A stretch of DNA of 64,000 nt from Spirochaetota bacterium (lineage in GTDB: Bacteria > Spirochaetota > UBA4802 > JAKQUI01): positions 186,001 through 250,000 of the forward strand of contig JAKQUI010000077.1 in assembly GCA_029562645.1 (NCBI GenBank), written 5' to 3'. A program made the position numbers and the translations under genes. The notes below the pieces were generated by a model. The model had not been told where the DNA came from, did no database searches, and saw nothing but the letters and a program-made list of their open reading frames with translations. Of the stretch, positions 51,672 to 61,400 are shown piece by piece (the first letter of the stretch is position 1; each line of letters opens with the position of its first letter).

Positions 51672-53006
51672 CTACTTGTCCCGGTACGGCGCGCGCATCC
51701 CCTGGGTGGCCAGATTCAGGATGTACTGGTCGAGCAGGATAATGGCCGTGAATGCCTCGGCGACGGGCCACACGCGCGAAACGATGGTGGGGTCGCGGCG
51801 CGTGACCGCCGCGAGCTCGGCGTCCTCGAGCGATACCTTGTCGACGGTCTTCTGCGGCTTGGCGATGGTCGGCGTGGGCTTCACGGCGAGGCGCACCACG
51901 ATGTCCTGGCCGGTGGTGACGCCGCCGGTGATGCCGCCGCTGTTGTTGCCGGAGAAGGCGATCGCGCCGTTTTGCATGTGCATCTGGTCGTTGCAGGCGC
52001 TCCCGGTCATGTCCTTCACGCGCATGCCGGCGCCGATCTCCACGGCCTTCACGGTGCCGATCGACATCATCCGTCCCAGCTCGCCGTCGAGCTTGTCGAA
52101 CACCGGCTCGCCCAGTCCCGCCGGGACGCCGGTGGCAACCACCTCAACCAGGCCGCCGCTGGAATCGCCCCCGTCGCGGATGGCGATGATGCGGTCGTAC
52201 ATGGCGCGCGCGGCCTCGAGGTCCGGACAATTGAGCACGGGGTGCAGCCCCCGCTCGGCGAGCGCGGCGACCTCCGCGTCGGAGAGCGGCGGCCTCGTGA
52301 TGTCCGGGACCATCCGCTCGATCTCGGCCAGCGCCGCCATCTTCTCGAGAAAGCGCATGCCCGGCTTGATGCGGCCCTCGCGATACACCAGATTGAACAC
52401 GGGGTCCATGTCGCGCCGCGCCGCTTTGAAATCGCCCACGCGTCGGCGGATGACCGGATACTCCATCGCCGGCATGGCGATCCCCGCCGCCTCCTTGACA
52501 TAGGCGAACACGTCGATACCGTGATCGGCGAGGATGCGCTTGGCGATCGCGCCCGCGGCGACGATGGTCGACGTATAGCGCCCGCTGAAGATCCCCGCGC
52601 CGATGGAATCGTCCCACGATCCGTACTTCTGGTACGTCGCGTAGGAGGCGTGGCCGGGGCGCGGCGTGCGGTTGGTGCGCTGGTATTGGTCGATGTGCTC
52701 GAAATGCCGGTCGAGGTTTGGGATGAGCACCACGAGCGGCGTTCCGTTCGTGTATCCCTCGTTGGAAAAGCCCGGCATCGTGTCGGCGGCGTTTACCCCG
52801 CTGTAGATGACGGGGATGTCGGGCTCGCGACGGGGCGACGAAAGCTCTCCCTGGCCGGGTTTGCGCTGGAGGAGCTCCGCGTAGATCTCGCTCTCGTCGA
52901 GCAGGATCCCCGCGGGGACGCCCTGGATGTGCGTGGTCAGCCCCTCCTGATAGGAACCGCCCGCGACCGTGACCTGAAAAAAACGTCCGTAACTGCACCC
53001 GATCAT
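51672..53006 (-). CDS. aroC: divergent chorismate synthase
   Basis: A 444-residue chorismate synthase-family protein, longer than the usual 350-390. Conserved parts: HIQGVPAGILLDE, SSPRREPDIPVIYSGV, RPGHASYATYQKYGS (the second active-site His), GVPAGLGEPVFDKLDGELGRMMS, KAVEIGAG, NSGGITGGVTTGQDIVVRLAVKPTP. But the FGESHG motif that carries the first catalytic His is AGGSYQEG, and GGGRSSARET is GAGIFSGRYT. Extra length lies around 190-300. It may be a paralogue with another role, or a lineage-specific active form. AAGGGG supports the ATG at 53006. First gene of the operon with the amidase. Confidence 0.82.
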   Translation of the reverse strand: MIGCSYGRFFQVTVAGGSYQEGLTTHIQGVPAGILLDESEIYAELLQRKPGQGELSSPRREPDIPVIYSGVNAADTMPGFSNEGYTNGTPLVVLIPNLDRHFEHIDQYQRTNRTPRPGHASYATYQKYGSWDDSIGAGIFSGRYTSTIVAAGAIAKRILADHGIDVFAYVKEAAGIAMPAMEYPVIRRRVGDFKAARRDMDPVFNLVYREGRIKPGMRFLEKMAALAEIERMVPDITRPPLSDAEVAALAERGLHPVLNCPDLEAARAMYDRIIAIRDGGDSSGGLVEVVATGVPAGLGEPVFDKLDGELGRMMSIGTVKAVEIGAGMRVKDMTGSACNDQMHMQNGAIAFSGNNSGGITGGVTTGQDIVVRLAVKPTPTIAKPQKTVDKVSLEDAELAAVTRRDPTIVSRVWPVAEAFTAIILLDQYILNLATQGMRAPYRDK

Positions 53007-53172
53007 CACACACCCCTTGAGGACAGACTGATTGGCGTTCGAACCCGCGAAGCAGGCCGGACCAATCGCAGAGCGAAACCTGGGCGCGGCGGCGCTAAAA
53101 TTCAAGTAAAAAAGGGGGATGATGATAATTTGTTTTTACAAAATCCTCGCCCGCTGATAGTCCGGCGGGATC

Positions 53173-53688
53173 ATGGAACCGCACGACAGTGACCGATCGA
53201 TGCGCCCGCGCGGATTGCGCTGGTGCCGCTATCCCTTCCCGACCGGGCGCGTGTACCTGTTCGCCGACGAGGAGCGCCTGCAGCATGTCCATCTCGGGGG
53301 CGCGCTGGACGAGAGCGCGCTGGGGGAGGCGGGCACGTGCGGCCCGCTCGATGCCGCGATCGCTTTTCTCGACGCCTATCTGCTTGGGCGACCCGCCCCG
53401 ATGCCGCCCCTCGCGCTCGCTTCCCTCTCGGATTCAGTCCGGCGCATCTATGCGGAGCTCATGCATATTCCCTTCGGGGGCACCGTAACCTACGGCGAGC
53501 TTGCGCTTCGCGCGGGGATTGCGCGCGGCGCGGCGCGTTTCGTTGGAACGGCGATGGCGCGCAATCCGCTGCCGATCTTCATACCCTGCCACCGCGTCAT
53601 CCGCGCCGACGGATCGCTCGGCGGATTTTCCGCGGGCGTTGCCGTGAAGCGATTTTTGCTGCAGCACGAGCGCGCGCTCGCCGGATAG
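53173..53688 (+). CDS. methylated-DNA--[protein]-cysteine S-methyltransferase
   Basis: A 171-residue MGMT/Ogt protein that takes O6-alkyl groups off guanine onto its own Cys. Key text: FGGTVTYGELALRAG, VGTAMARNPLPIFIPCHRVIRADGSLGGFSAG with the acceptor Cys in PCHRV and the helix-turn-helix before it. The N-terminal part is diverged, as usual. It is divergent from aroC and convergent with tsaD. Confidence 0.94.
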   Translation: MEPHDSDRSMRPRGLRWCRYPFPTGRVYLFADEERLQHVHLGGALDESALGEAGTCGPLDAAIAFLDAYLLGRPAPMPPLALASLSDSVRRIYAELMHIPFGGTVTYGELALRAGIARGAARFVGTAMARNPLPIFIPCHRVIRADGSLGGFSAGVAVKRFLLQHERALAG

Positions 53689-53714
53689 TCCGGGTTGGCG
53701 TCGTCCCGCGCGGA

Positions 53715-54767
53715 TCAGGCGCGGGCGTGCACGTCGGTCTCGAGGCTGTCGGTCCGTCCCGACGCGACGTAGTGGTACGCGAGCCCCGCGACCATCGCCG
53801 CGTTGTCCGTGCACAGGACAGGCGAGGGGATGACGACCGTCTCGTCCGGGAGCCGGTGCTCCTCGAGGAGTTCGCGCAACCTGCCGTTGGACGCAACACC
53901 GCCGGCGACCACCATGCGGGGGATCCCGCGTCCGCGCGCGGCGGCGTAGAGGCGCCGGACGAGGATCTCCAGCGCCGTTTCCTGAAAGGCGTACACGATC
54001 TCCTCGGTTTTTTCGTCCGGGTGCTGCCGCAGGTGGTTGATGACGGCGGTTTTGATCCCGCTGTAGGAGAAACGGTAGTCGTCCGGTCGCGGTTCGGGGA
54101 GTATCTTCGCGAAGATGCGCCGCCGTTCGCGCGCGGTCCGGGCGATCCGCTCGATGACGGGACCGCCGGGATAGCCCAGCCCCAGGAATTTCGATATCTT
54201 GTCGAAGGCCTCGCCCGCCGCGTCGTCCGTGGTGCGGCCAAGGAGCCGAAGGTCCCCCACGCCCGCGACCTCGTAGAGCGCGGTGTTCCCGCCGGAGACC
54301 AGCAGGCCCAGATAGGGATGCGCGAGCTCGTGTCCCTCGAGAAAGGGCGCGTAGAGGTGCGCCTCCAGGTGGTTCACGGCCACAAGCGGAATGCCCCGCG
54401 CAAAGGCGATCGCCTTGGCCGACTGCAAGCCGATGAGGAGCGAACCCACCAGCCCGGGCCGGCTGGTCGAAGCGACGTACGCAAGGTCGCCAAACCCCAC
54501 GCCGGCCTCCGCGAGCGCGCGCGCGATGAGCCCGTTGATGATCTCCAGGTGTGCGCGCGAGGCGATCTCCGGGACCACGCCCGCATAGTCCCGGTGGAGG
54601 TCTATCTGGCTGTAGATGCAGTTCGAAAGGACCGTCCGGCCGTCGACGACGATCGCCGCGGCCGTCTCGTCGCAGGAGCTTTCAAGCCCGAGGCCAATCG
54701 CCGCGCCGCTAGTCTTTGGCGAGGAGTTCAAGGGAGCGGACGAGCTGCGTGTCGAATTCGAGGTCAT
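53715..54767 (-). CDS. tsaD: tRNA threonylcarbamoyladenosine transferase subunit TsaD
   Basis: A 350-residue TsaD (Kae1/Gcp), which with TsaB/TsaE places the threonylcarbamoyl group on A37 of ANN-decoding tRNAs. Motifs: GLESSCDETAAAIV, VPEIASRAHLEIIN, metal ligands in NHLEAHLYAPF, LLVSGGNTALYEV, DDAAGEAFDKISKFLGLGYPGGP, VAGGVASNGRL and CTDNAAMVAG. The first 24 residues (MTSNSTRSSSAPLNSS...) are not part of the family and overlap the ctp gene by 59 bases in another frame; a TTG at about 54731 could be the real start. It is co-transcribed with the protease and small lipoprotein upstream. Confidence 0.95.
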   Translation of the reverse strand: MTSNSTRSSSAPLNSSPKTSGAAIGLGLESSCDETAAAIVVDGRTVLSNCIYSQIDLHRDYAGVVPEIASRAHLEIINGLIARALAEAGVGFGDLAYVASTSRPGLVGSLLIGLQSAKAIAFARGIPLVAVNHLEAHLYAPFLEGHELAHPYLGLLVSGGNTALYEVAGVGDLRLLGRTTDDAAGEAFDKISKFLGLGYPGGPVIERIARTARERRRIFAKILPEPRPDDYRFSYSGIKTAVINHLRQHPDEKTEEIVYAFQETALEILVRRLYAAARGRGIPRMVVAGGVASNGRLRELLEEHRLPDETVVIPSPVLCTDNAAMVAGLAYHYVASGRTDSLETDVHARA

Positions 54768-56079
54768 AGGCGGGGCGCTTCTCGAGCTTCCCGATCTCGG
54801 TCTTGAGCAGGAAGCGCGCGGCCGTGTCCGTCAAGGGCATGCCCTTGCGCCTCAGAAATTCGGCGAAGGCCTTTTTGTGCTCTTCGGTGTAGGCGCACTT
54901 CGTCTCCTTGACGTACTGCTCCACGACCTTTTCGCGGTAGATGGCGCTCAGGTGCTTTTTGTCGGCGTCGGAAAAGATGATAAGCGGCACCGCGTGCTGC
55001 GGCGCGATGCCCGTTCCGTGGATGGATGCCCCGGACGGCGTGTAGTACTTCGCGACCGTGAGGGCGATCCCCGTGTTCTCGTTGAGGTTGAAGATCTTTT
55101 GCACGGAGCCCTTGCCGAAGGTCTTCTCGCCGAGGAGCGAGCCGCGCTTGTTGTCCATGATCGCGCCCGAGAGGATCTCCGAGGCCGACGCGCTCCCCTG
55201 GTCCACCAGCAGGATCATCTTCCCGGTGTACAACGGCGATTCGAGGGACTTGAACTCCTCGATCACGCCCGCCCCCGTGCGCCCCTTCGTGGTAACGATG
55301 GTATCGCCCTTTTTCAGGAAGAAATCGCACACGCGGATGGCCTTGTCGAGGTAACCGCCGGGATTGCCGCGCAGGTCCACGACGAGGCGGGTGATATTTT
55401 TCTGGTTGAAGGCGCGCAGCGCCTTTTCGACCTCGCGGTCGGTGTCCGCGCTGAAGATCTTGATTTTAAGGTACCCGATCCGCTTACCGGCGATCACCGC
55501 ATGCGTAACGCTGGCGACCTTGATGGGCTGCCGCTCGAGTTCGAATACGATGGGCTCATCGACGCCCTTGCGGTTCACGAAGAGCCGGACGCGCGTGCCC
55601 GGGACGCCGCGGATCAGCTTGATGATCTCGTTGAGGTTCTTGTTCTTGATGAGGGTGGTGTCGATCTTGAATATCACGTCGCCGGTGAGAACGCCCGCGC
55701 GCATCGCGGGGGTGTCGGCGATCGGCGCGATCACCGTCACCTGGCCGTCCTTGATGGTGATCTCGATCCCTACGCCCACGAAGTTGCCGGAGGTCTCTTC
55801 CTTGAGCTCGGCGAAGGCGTCCTTGTCCAGAAAGCGCGAGAAGGGGTCCTTGAGGGAGCGGACCATGCCGTCGATCGCCCCGAAGAAGACGTCCTTGGTG
55901 TCGGGCTCATCGACATACTCGGTCTTGATGAGCTGATAGACGCGGTGGAAGTAGTCCAGGTACTTGTGCGCGGGCTCCTGCGCGACCAGGGTGTAGGTGA
56001 GATTGATCCCCGCGAAGATCCCCAGCAGGAACGAGAAGATCATGAAGTGGAGCCGGCGCTCCCGGATTTTTTTCATCAT
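54709..56079 (-). CDS. C-terminal processing peptidase (S41)
   Basis: A 456-residue carboxyl-terminal protease, membrane-anchored by one N-terminal helix (about 11-33). A PDZ domain (about 92-185: GVGIEITIKDGQVTVIAPI) precedes the catalytic part with VVDLRGNPGGYLDKAIRVCD, the nucleophile in LLVDQGSASASEILSGAI, and the Lys in LGEKTFGKGSVQKI. In the family it trims or degrades periplasmic proteins, often wall hydrolases such as M23 enzymes. It sits 7 bases downstream of the small lipoprotein and overlaps tsaD. Its best-known regulators are NlpI-type lipoprotein adaptors, which makes the neighbouring lipoprotein worth noting. Confidence 0.94.
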   Translation of the reverse strand: MMKKIRERRLHFMIFSFLLGIFAGINLTYTLVAQEPAHKYLDYFHRVYQLIKTEYVDEPDTKDVFFGAIDGMVRSLKDPFSRFLDKDAFAELKEETSGNFVGVGIEITIKDGQVTVIAPIADTPAMRAGVLTGDVIFKIDTTLIKNKNLNEIIKLIRGVPGTRVRLFVNRKGVDEPIVFELERQPIKVASVTHAVIAGKRIGYLKIKIFSADTDREVEKALRAFNQKNITRLVVDLRGNPGGYLDKAIRVCDFFLKKGDTIVTTKGRTGAGVIEEFKSLESPLYTGKMILLVDQGSASASEILSGAIMDNKRGSLLGEKTFGKGSVQKIFNLNENTGIALTVAKYYTPSGASIHGTGIAPQHAVPLIIFSDADKKHLSAIYREKVVEQYVKETKCAYTEEHKKAFAEFLRRKGMPLTDTAARFLLKTEIGKLEKRPAYDLEFDTQLVRSLELLAKD

Positions 56080-56086
56080 GTCGTGA

Positions 56087-56353
56087 TCATTCCTCGAAGA
56101 GCGTCTTGTACGCGCCGGCGTGCCGCTCGCGTGCGAATGATTTGAAGCGCTCGAGGTCGATCGAGTAGCGGCCCACGATCTTCTTGAGCATCTGCTCGCG
56201 CTGATGGAGCGACGGTTTCTCGTCGAAGCCCTCGACGAACTCGGTCTTGATATATTCGTTCAGCACGAGCTGGAATTCCTTCTCCGTGACGGGTTTGTTC
56301 GCGCAGCCCGCGACAAGCGCGAGTGCGATGAGTGCGGCGGCCGGAATGCGCAT
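56087..56353 (-). CDS. small lipoprotein
   Basis: An 88-residue lipoprotein: signal MRIPAAALIALALVAGC with acyl Cys17, then a helical, charged mature part (EKEFQLVLNEYIKTEFVEGF; QREQMLKKIVGRYSIDLERFKSF). No family recognised. It ends 7 bases before the C-terminal protease ATG, so the two are in one operon and it may anchor or feed that protease; this is inference from context. Confidence 0.75.
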   Translation of the reverse strand: MRIPAAALIALALVAGCANKPVTEKEFQLVLNEYIKTEFVEGFDEKPSLHQREQMLKKIVGRYSIDLERFKSFARERHAGAYKTLFEE

Positions 56354-56427
56354 GGGATATCTCCGTTCCTGTGTGGTCCGTGAACGCTACGGCGGGGCGC
56401 GGGGTGTTGTCAATACGTTTTCGCGGA

Positions 56428-57039
56428 TTACGCAGGGTCGTGCAGGAGCGCATCCGCGAAGTCGGTGAGGATGCGCGCGGTGAGCCCCCAGATCTCGAAT
56501 CCTCCAAAGAGGTAATGGTACATGTTGTAGGCGGCGCCCTCGAACTCAACCTTCTGCACCCGGTCGTAGCGTCGATCGCGAAAGAGCGCGAGGGGGACCT
56601 CGATACAGGCGTCGATCTCGTCGGGATTGACGGCATAGTCGTAGGGATGGGGGATGATGCCGACGACGGTGGCGACATGGAAGCCGTAGATGGAGATGAA
56701 ATCGTCGAAGATTCCGAGGATGCGCACGTCGTCCGGCGCGATCCCCACCTCCTCGTGGGTTTCGCGGAGCGCCGTGTGCACGACGTCGCGGTCGCCCTGA
56801 TCGCGGCCGCCGCCGGGGAGCGAGATCTGGTTCTTGTGCGTGCGCACCTTGTCGGTCCGAAGGGTGAGCAGCACATGGGCCTGCCCGTCTTTGTAGAGGA
56901 TCGGGAGGAGTACGGCGGATTCGCGAAGTCCGGGCCGGGTGATGGCGCGCGGCGGGCGGTGCGTCAGGCGCGTTTCGAGCGTTTCGGTAAATAGGTCAAA
57001 TTCCCGCCGGTCCGCGAATTCCAGCCTCATACAGGTCAC
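56428..57039 (-). CDS. Nudix hydrolase, CoA pyrophosphatase type
   Basis: A 203-residue Nudix protein of the UPF0035/CoA-diphosphatase group: LLTLRTDKVRTHKNQISLPGG followed by the Nudix helix TALRETHEEVGI, then IFDDFISIYGFHVATVVGI. It probably hydrolyses CoA or related dinucleoside substrates. The start is within the end of the fumarase beta gene (44-base overlap; an ATG at 57030 is alternative), so it belongs to the fumarase operon. Confidence 0.9.
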   Translation of the reverse strand: MTCMRLEFADRREFDLFTETLETRLTHRPPRAITRPGLRESAVLLPILYKDGQAHVLLTLRTDKVRTHKNQISLPGGGRDQGDRDVVHTALRETHEEVGIAPDDVRILGIFDDFISIYGFHVATVVGIIPHPYDYAVNPDEIDACIEVPLALFRDRRYDRVQKVEFEGAAYNMYHYLFGGFEIWGLTARILTDFADALLHDPA

Positions 57040-57550
57040 CGCCGTGAAGGTCGTAGGCCACGATGATTGGAAAGTCGCGCACTGTCAATCGGTATACCGC
57101 CTCCGGTCCCAGGTCGGCGAATGCGACCGGTTCGGCGGCGATGATGCGCATGCCCAGATAGGCTGCGGCGCCGCCGAAGGTCACGAAATAGACGGCCCCG
57201 CGCCGACGGATGAGCTCCTTGGTTTCCGGCGAGCGACGCCCCTTGCCGATGAAGCCGCGCACGCCCAGCGAGAGCATCGTCTCGGTGTAGCGGTCCATGC
57301 GCGAGGAGGTGGTCGGTCCCGCGGCGCCGATCGCGCGGCCGGGGGGCGCCGGGCTCGGGCCCATGAAGTAGATCAGTTCGCCGGAGAGCGCGACGGGGAG
57401 CGCCTCGCCGCGCCGCGTCATCTCTTCGATTCTCCGATGCGCCTGGTCGCGCGCCGTGAGGAGCGTTCCCGAGAGGAGAAGGGCGTCGCCGGCCGCGAGC
57501 GAGGCGAGGCGCGCGTCGGAGAGCGGGGTCTGTTCCGGCGCCCATTTCAC
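56996..57550 (-). CDS. class I fumarate hydratase, beta subunit
   Basis: A 184-residue beta (C-terminal) subunit of a two-subunit class I fumarase, which interconverts fumarate and malate. Typical text: DALLLSGTLLTARDQAHRRI, GELIYFMGPSPAPPGRAIGAAGPTTSSRMDRY, LGVRGFIGKG, and FADLGPEAVYRLTVRDFP. The start is a GTG (57548-57550) that overlaps the alpha-subunit stop as GTGA, so the subunits are translationally coupled; the open frame further upstream is Arg-rich and antisense-like. Confidence 0.92.
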   Translation of the reverse strand: MKWAPEQTPLSDARLASLAAGDALLLSGTLLTARDQAHRRIEEMTRRGEALPVALSGELIYFMGPSPAPPGRAIGAAGPTTSSRMDRYTETMLSLGVRGFIGKGRRSPETKELIRRRGAVYFVTFGGAAAYLGMRIIAAEPVAFADLGPEAVYRLTVRDFPIIVAYDLHGGDLYEAGIRGPAGI

Positions 57551-58395
57551 AGCGACATGCTCCGGTAGCGCAGCGAATGGCAGTTCATGTTCACGGCCAC
57601 CGGCAGCGTCGCGATGTGGGCCGGGGCTGCGACGATGTATGCGCGCGCCACGGTGGTCTCGCCGCCAAAGCCCAGCGGGCCGATCCCGGTCGCATTGCAG
57701 GCGTCGCGGACCGCGTTCTCGAGGTCCGCATAGAAGGGATCGGGATGGGGCGCGTCGCCGCGCAGGACCGCGCGCTTGGCGTTGAGCGCCGCGACGTCGG
57801 CCGTGCCGCCGATGCCCACGCCCAGGAAGAGCGGCGGGCAGGGATTGGGCCCCGCCGCGCGCACGGCCTCGGCGATCCACGTCACGATCGTCGCGGGCTC
57901 GTCGGTGGGCTTGAAGAGCCGGAGGGCGGTCATGTTTTCCGAGCCGCCGCCCTTGAGGAGTACCGTTATGCGAAACGAATCGCCCGGGACCGGGTCCACG
58001 TGCGCGAAGGCCGGCGCATTGGTGCCGGTGTTTGCGCGCCGGAGCGGGTCGGACACGATGGAGGCGCGCAGGTGGTGCGCTGCGGTCGCATCGGCGACGC
58101 CGGCGTTGACGGCCTCGAGGAGGAACGGCCCCGCAAGCGACACCCCCTGCCCCAGTTCAATGAAGACGATCGCCGCGCCGCAATCCTGGCAGAGCGGAAG
58201 CCGCTCGCGCTCGGCGATAGCCGCGTTTTCGCAGATGATGTCCATGGCGCAGCGCGCCAGCTCGCCTGTCTCGCCCCGGCGCGCGAGCTCCAATGCCGCG
58301 GCCGCCGGGGGCGGCAGGACGAGGTTCGCGTCCCGCACGAGCGCGCGCACGGCCTCGCGGACCGCGTCGGTGTGTATGATGCGTTTTTCGATCAT
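57547..58395 (-). CDS. class I fumarate hydratase, alpha subunit
   Basis: A 282-residue alpha subunit carrying the oxygen-sensitive [4Fe-4S] cluster. The three likely ligand cysteines are in RLPLCQDCGAAIVF, GPNPCPPLFLGVGIGG and VNMNCHSLRYRS. Other landmarks: NTGTNAPAFAHVDPVPGD, LLKGGGSENMTALRLF and ATGIGPLGFGGETT. It occupies the first place of the fumarase-Nudix run and starts 16 bases after the stop of the spermidine-synthase-like fusion gene, so it may share that transcript. A two-subunit, iron-sulfur fumarase fits an anaerobe or micro-aerophile. Confidence 0.94.
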   Translation of the reverse strand: MIEKRIIHTDAVREAVRALVRDANLVLPPPAAAALELARRGETGELARCAMDIICENAAIAERERLPLCQDCGAAIVFIELGQGVSLAGPFLLEAVNAGVADATAAHHLRASIVSDPLRRANTGTNAPAFAHVDPVPGDSFRITVLLKGGGSENMTALRLFKPTDEPATIVTWIAEAVRAAGPNPCPPLFLGVGIGGTADVAALNAKRAVLRGDAPHPDPFYADLENAVRDACNATGIGPLGFGGETTVARAYIVAAPAHIATLPVAVNMNCHSLRYRSMSL

Positions 58396-58410
58396 GCGCG
58401 CATCCGCCGG

Positions 58411-61400
58411 TCAGTTGGGTTTTTTCGGAGCGCCCGGCTTCTCATCGTCGGGCGGATCAAGCTGCTTGGCCTGGTCGTCGCTGAGGCGCTTGTCGTAGGC
58501 GGACTTGTTGATCGGCAGCGGGATCTCCTCCTCGATCTCCTCCTCCTGCTGGTTGCGCCGCTCGCTTGAGCCCCACGCCTCCTTCTGCTTGTCCATTTTT
58601 GCCGAGAGGCGCTCCAGGCTCGCAAGGACGTTTTTGTCCTTCGGGTCGATCTTGAGCGCCTCCTGGTAGTAGACGCGCGCGTCGTAGTACTGGTCGAGCT
58701 CCTCGTAGCAGAGGCCGATGTTGATGTACACCGGGACGGAGCGCATCCCCAGGGAGAGCGCCTTCTTGAAATACTCGAGCGCGCCCTGCGGGTTGTAATC
58801 GAAAAACTGCAGCACGCCCATCTGGTAGAGCACGTCGGGATTGTCGGCCTTGAGCTTCATCGCCTGCTGCAGGTGCTTGAGCGCCGCCTCGAAGTCCTGC
58901 ACGGTGATGCACAGCGAGCCCAGCCGGTAGTTCGCGTCGAAATTTCCCTCGTTGATGGCCAGGGCGATCTCGAAGCGGCGGCGCGCCTCCTGCCACTGCT
59001 GGCGCGATTCGTAGGAAATGCCGGAATGGTAGTAATAGCGCTCCTTGGCGGCAAGCGTGCGCTCGATGAAGTCCCGGGCGTCCGGTCGGCCGGCGGCGAT
59101 TTTCTTGAGGTCGGCCAGCGCGGCGATCTCCGCCGCATGGTCCTCGGCGACGGCCGCGCAATCGGCCGCCCGGATGAACCGGTAGATGTCTCGGTTCTTC
59201 GCGAGGTCGGCCGCGAGCGCCGTACGGAGCTTCGCATTCTCAATTTCGCGCAACGCATGATCCGCCGCGTCGGGGCCGACCGGCGCGGCGCCGGACACGA
59301 GCGGGCTCTCGCAATCGACCGGGGCGATGCGCAACAGGTAGTGGTGCGGACGCAGGCGGGGAATGCCCGCGAGCGTCGGGCGGGCCGTGACGTAGAGCCG
59401 GTGCGCGAGCGGATGCAGCTCGCTCATGAACAGGCCGCGCAGCTCCGGCCGGTCCGTGAGCGCCGCGGCGAGCGCCTGCACGCGCTCCTCGGTCACGGCG
59501 AAGGCACCGGGACGGTCCGATCCGAGCAGGACCAGGTGGCCGCCGAAGAGATACCCCTCGACGGCGGCGAAGTGCCCGGTGAAGTTTCGCAGGGCGGCCG
59601 CCGCCAGCTCGGCGCGCGCGCTCGTGACGTCCAGCACCTGCGCGAAATAGCCGCCGGGCGCAAGGGAGCGTTTTATCAGGCGCGCATAGGCCGGCGAGAA
59701 GCGAAACGGCAGGAAGGTGAGCTCATAGGGATTGGGGATGTCGATGATCACGGCGTACTGCATGCGCCGCTTGTGGAAGAAGTACAGGATGTCCTCGCGC
59801 GTGGTGCCGATCATCGCGACCGGGGCGCACGACATCGTGTGGCGCGCCACGAAGCCCTCGGGGATGGGATCGAGGATGCCGGCCCCTGCCGGATAAAGCG
59901 GGACCGGCGATGCGTAAAACTGCAGGTTCCCGTCGATGACCAGGTGGCGGCCCGGGACGCCGCCCGTGTGCAGGTGAATGGGGGCGAAGGCCCGGCGCAG
60001 ATTGCGGTACACGGGATCGGACATGCGGTATATCCGCGCGCGTCCCAGACGGACCTCGGCCGTTTCGCGAAGAACATCGGCGGTGAACTGGATGGGGCAA
60101 ATTGACGATACGTTGGTGAGCGTGGGGGCGAACTGGTCCCGGGTGAGCGGGAAGCGGGAGCCGGCCAACAGGAGGACGAAGGCGGCGATGAGCGCCGGGG
60201 CGAGCGCCGCGTGGGCGATGCGCTGGTGGACGGTGGTTGCCCGTGATAAGCCGGCGGCGGTTGCCGCCGCCACGAGCATGAGCGATGCGCACGCGACGAT
60301 GGCCACATAGGCGGCATTGACCAGCGGCGCAAAGGCGGCCAGGGCGAACAGCGCGATCGGAACGACGGCCGCATAGGCGATCACCACGCCGAACCGCCGG
60401 CCGTGGGCGTACTGCGCCCGTAACGACTCCAGGGCGCTGTAGAGGGAGAACCCGAATATGATCATCACCGGCGCATACAGGAGCGTGGCCGCGGTGAAGG
60501 ATATGTGCGCGTAGAGCGCCTGGGCATAGAGGGGCAGGAGAAACGCGATCGGGGCGAGCGGCTCGACGAAGTTTCGCCAGGGTAGGCGGCGCAGCAGGTG
60601 CGCAGCGGCGAAGCCGGCGGGCACGGCCGCGAGGGCGAAGCCGATGATGGCCGCCGAGATGTGAAAGGTGTCGCCGAAGAACCGTTGCAGGGACACGTAT
60701 CCCAGGACCGCCAGCGCAAGCGGAACGGCGTAGCGCGTCAGGGTGATGGCGCGTTCGAGCGCATCGGGGCCCGGGAAATGGGAGGACTGCGGCGGCGGCG
60801 CGGACTCGTCCGTGGTGACGGCGCTCGGGCTGAAGTCGAGATTGATGGCGAACACGAACGGCGCGGAGGCCGCAATCGCGACGAGCGGCAGGACGCGCAG
60901 CGCATCGACATAGCAGGACGCGACGAACATGGCGACGCCGGCGGCGAGCCCGGCGAAAAGCGCCAGGACGAACGGCGCCAGGGCGCTCTGCCCGTCGATG
61001 AAGTCGCCGCAAGCGAGCTTGAGCGGATAGGCGATATACATGCCGGCGAGGAAGGGCAGCAGGCCCACCAGCGGGACAAGAAAAAATGACGATATGAGCA
61101 GGAGCTCGGCGCGCAGGTCGCGCTCCGGGGCCGTCAGGACGGTGGCGATGATTCCGGCCGCGGTGATGGCGGCGATGAGCACCGCGAGGATGCGAAACGG
61201 CCCCCGACGGCCCCCGATCGCGTAGAATCGCGACCCGATCGCCAGGCCCGCCAGCAGGCAGCCGAGTGCGCCCAGGAGGCCCAGCGTGAGCGCCCGATGA
61301 TAGGGGTAGTAGGCGTGCAGCGAGGCGCAGATGTCCGCGCAGAAAAACCCGAGCACGACCATGATCGCCGCGATCGCGACGGCGAGGCGCCGCCGCATGC

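Noticed and set aside
50373-53192. A 939-codon open frame on the plus strand
   Set aside because: It is antisense to the amidase and chorismate synthase genes, is Arg/His/Asp-rich, has no domain and no ribosome site. It arises from high GC content.
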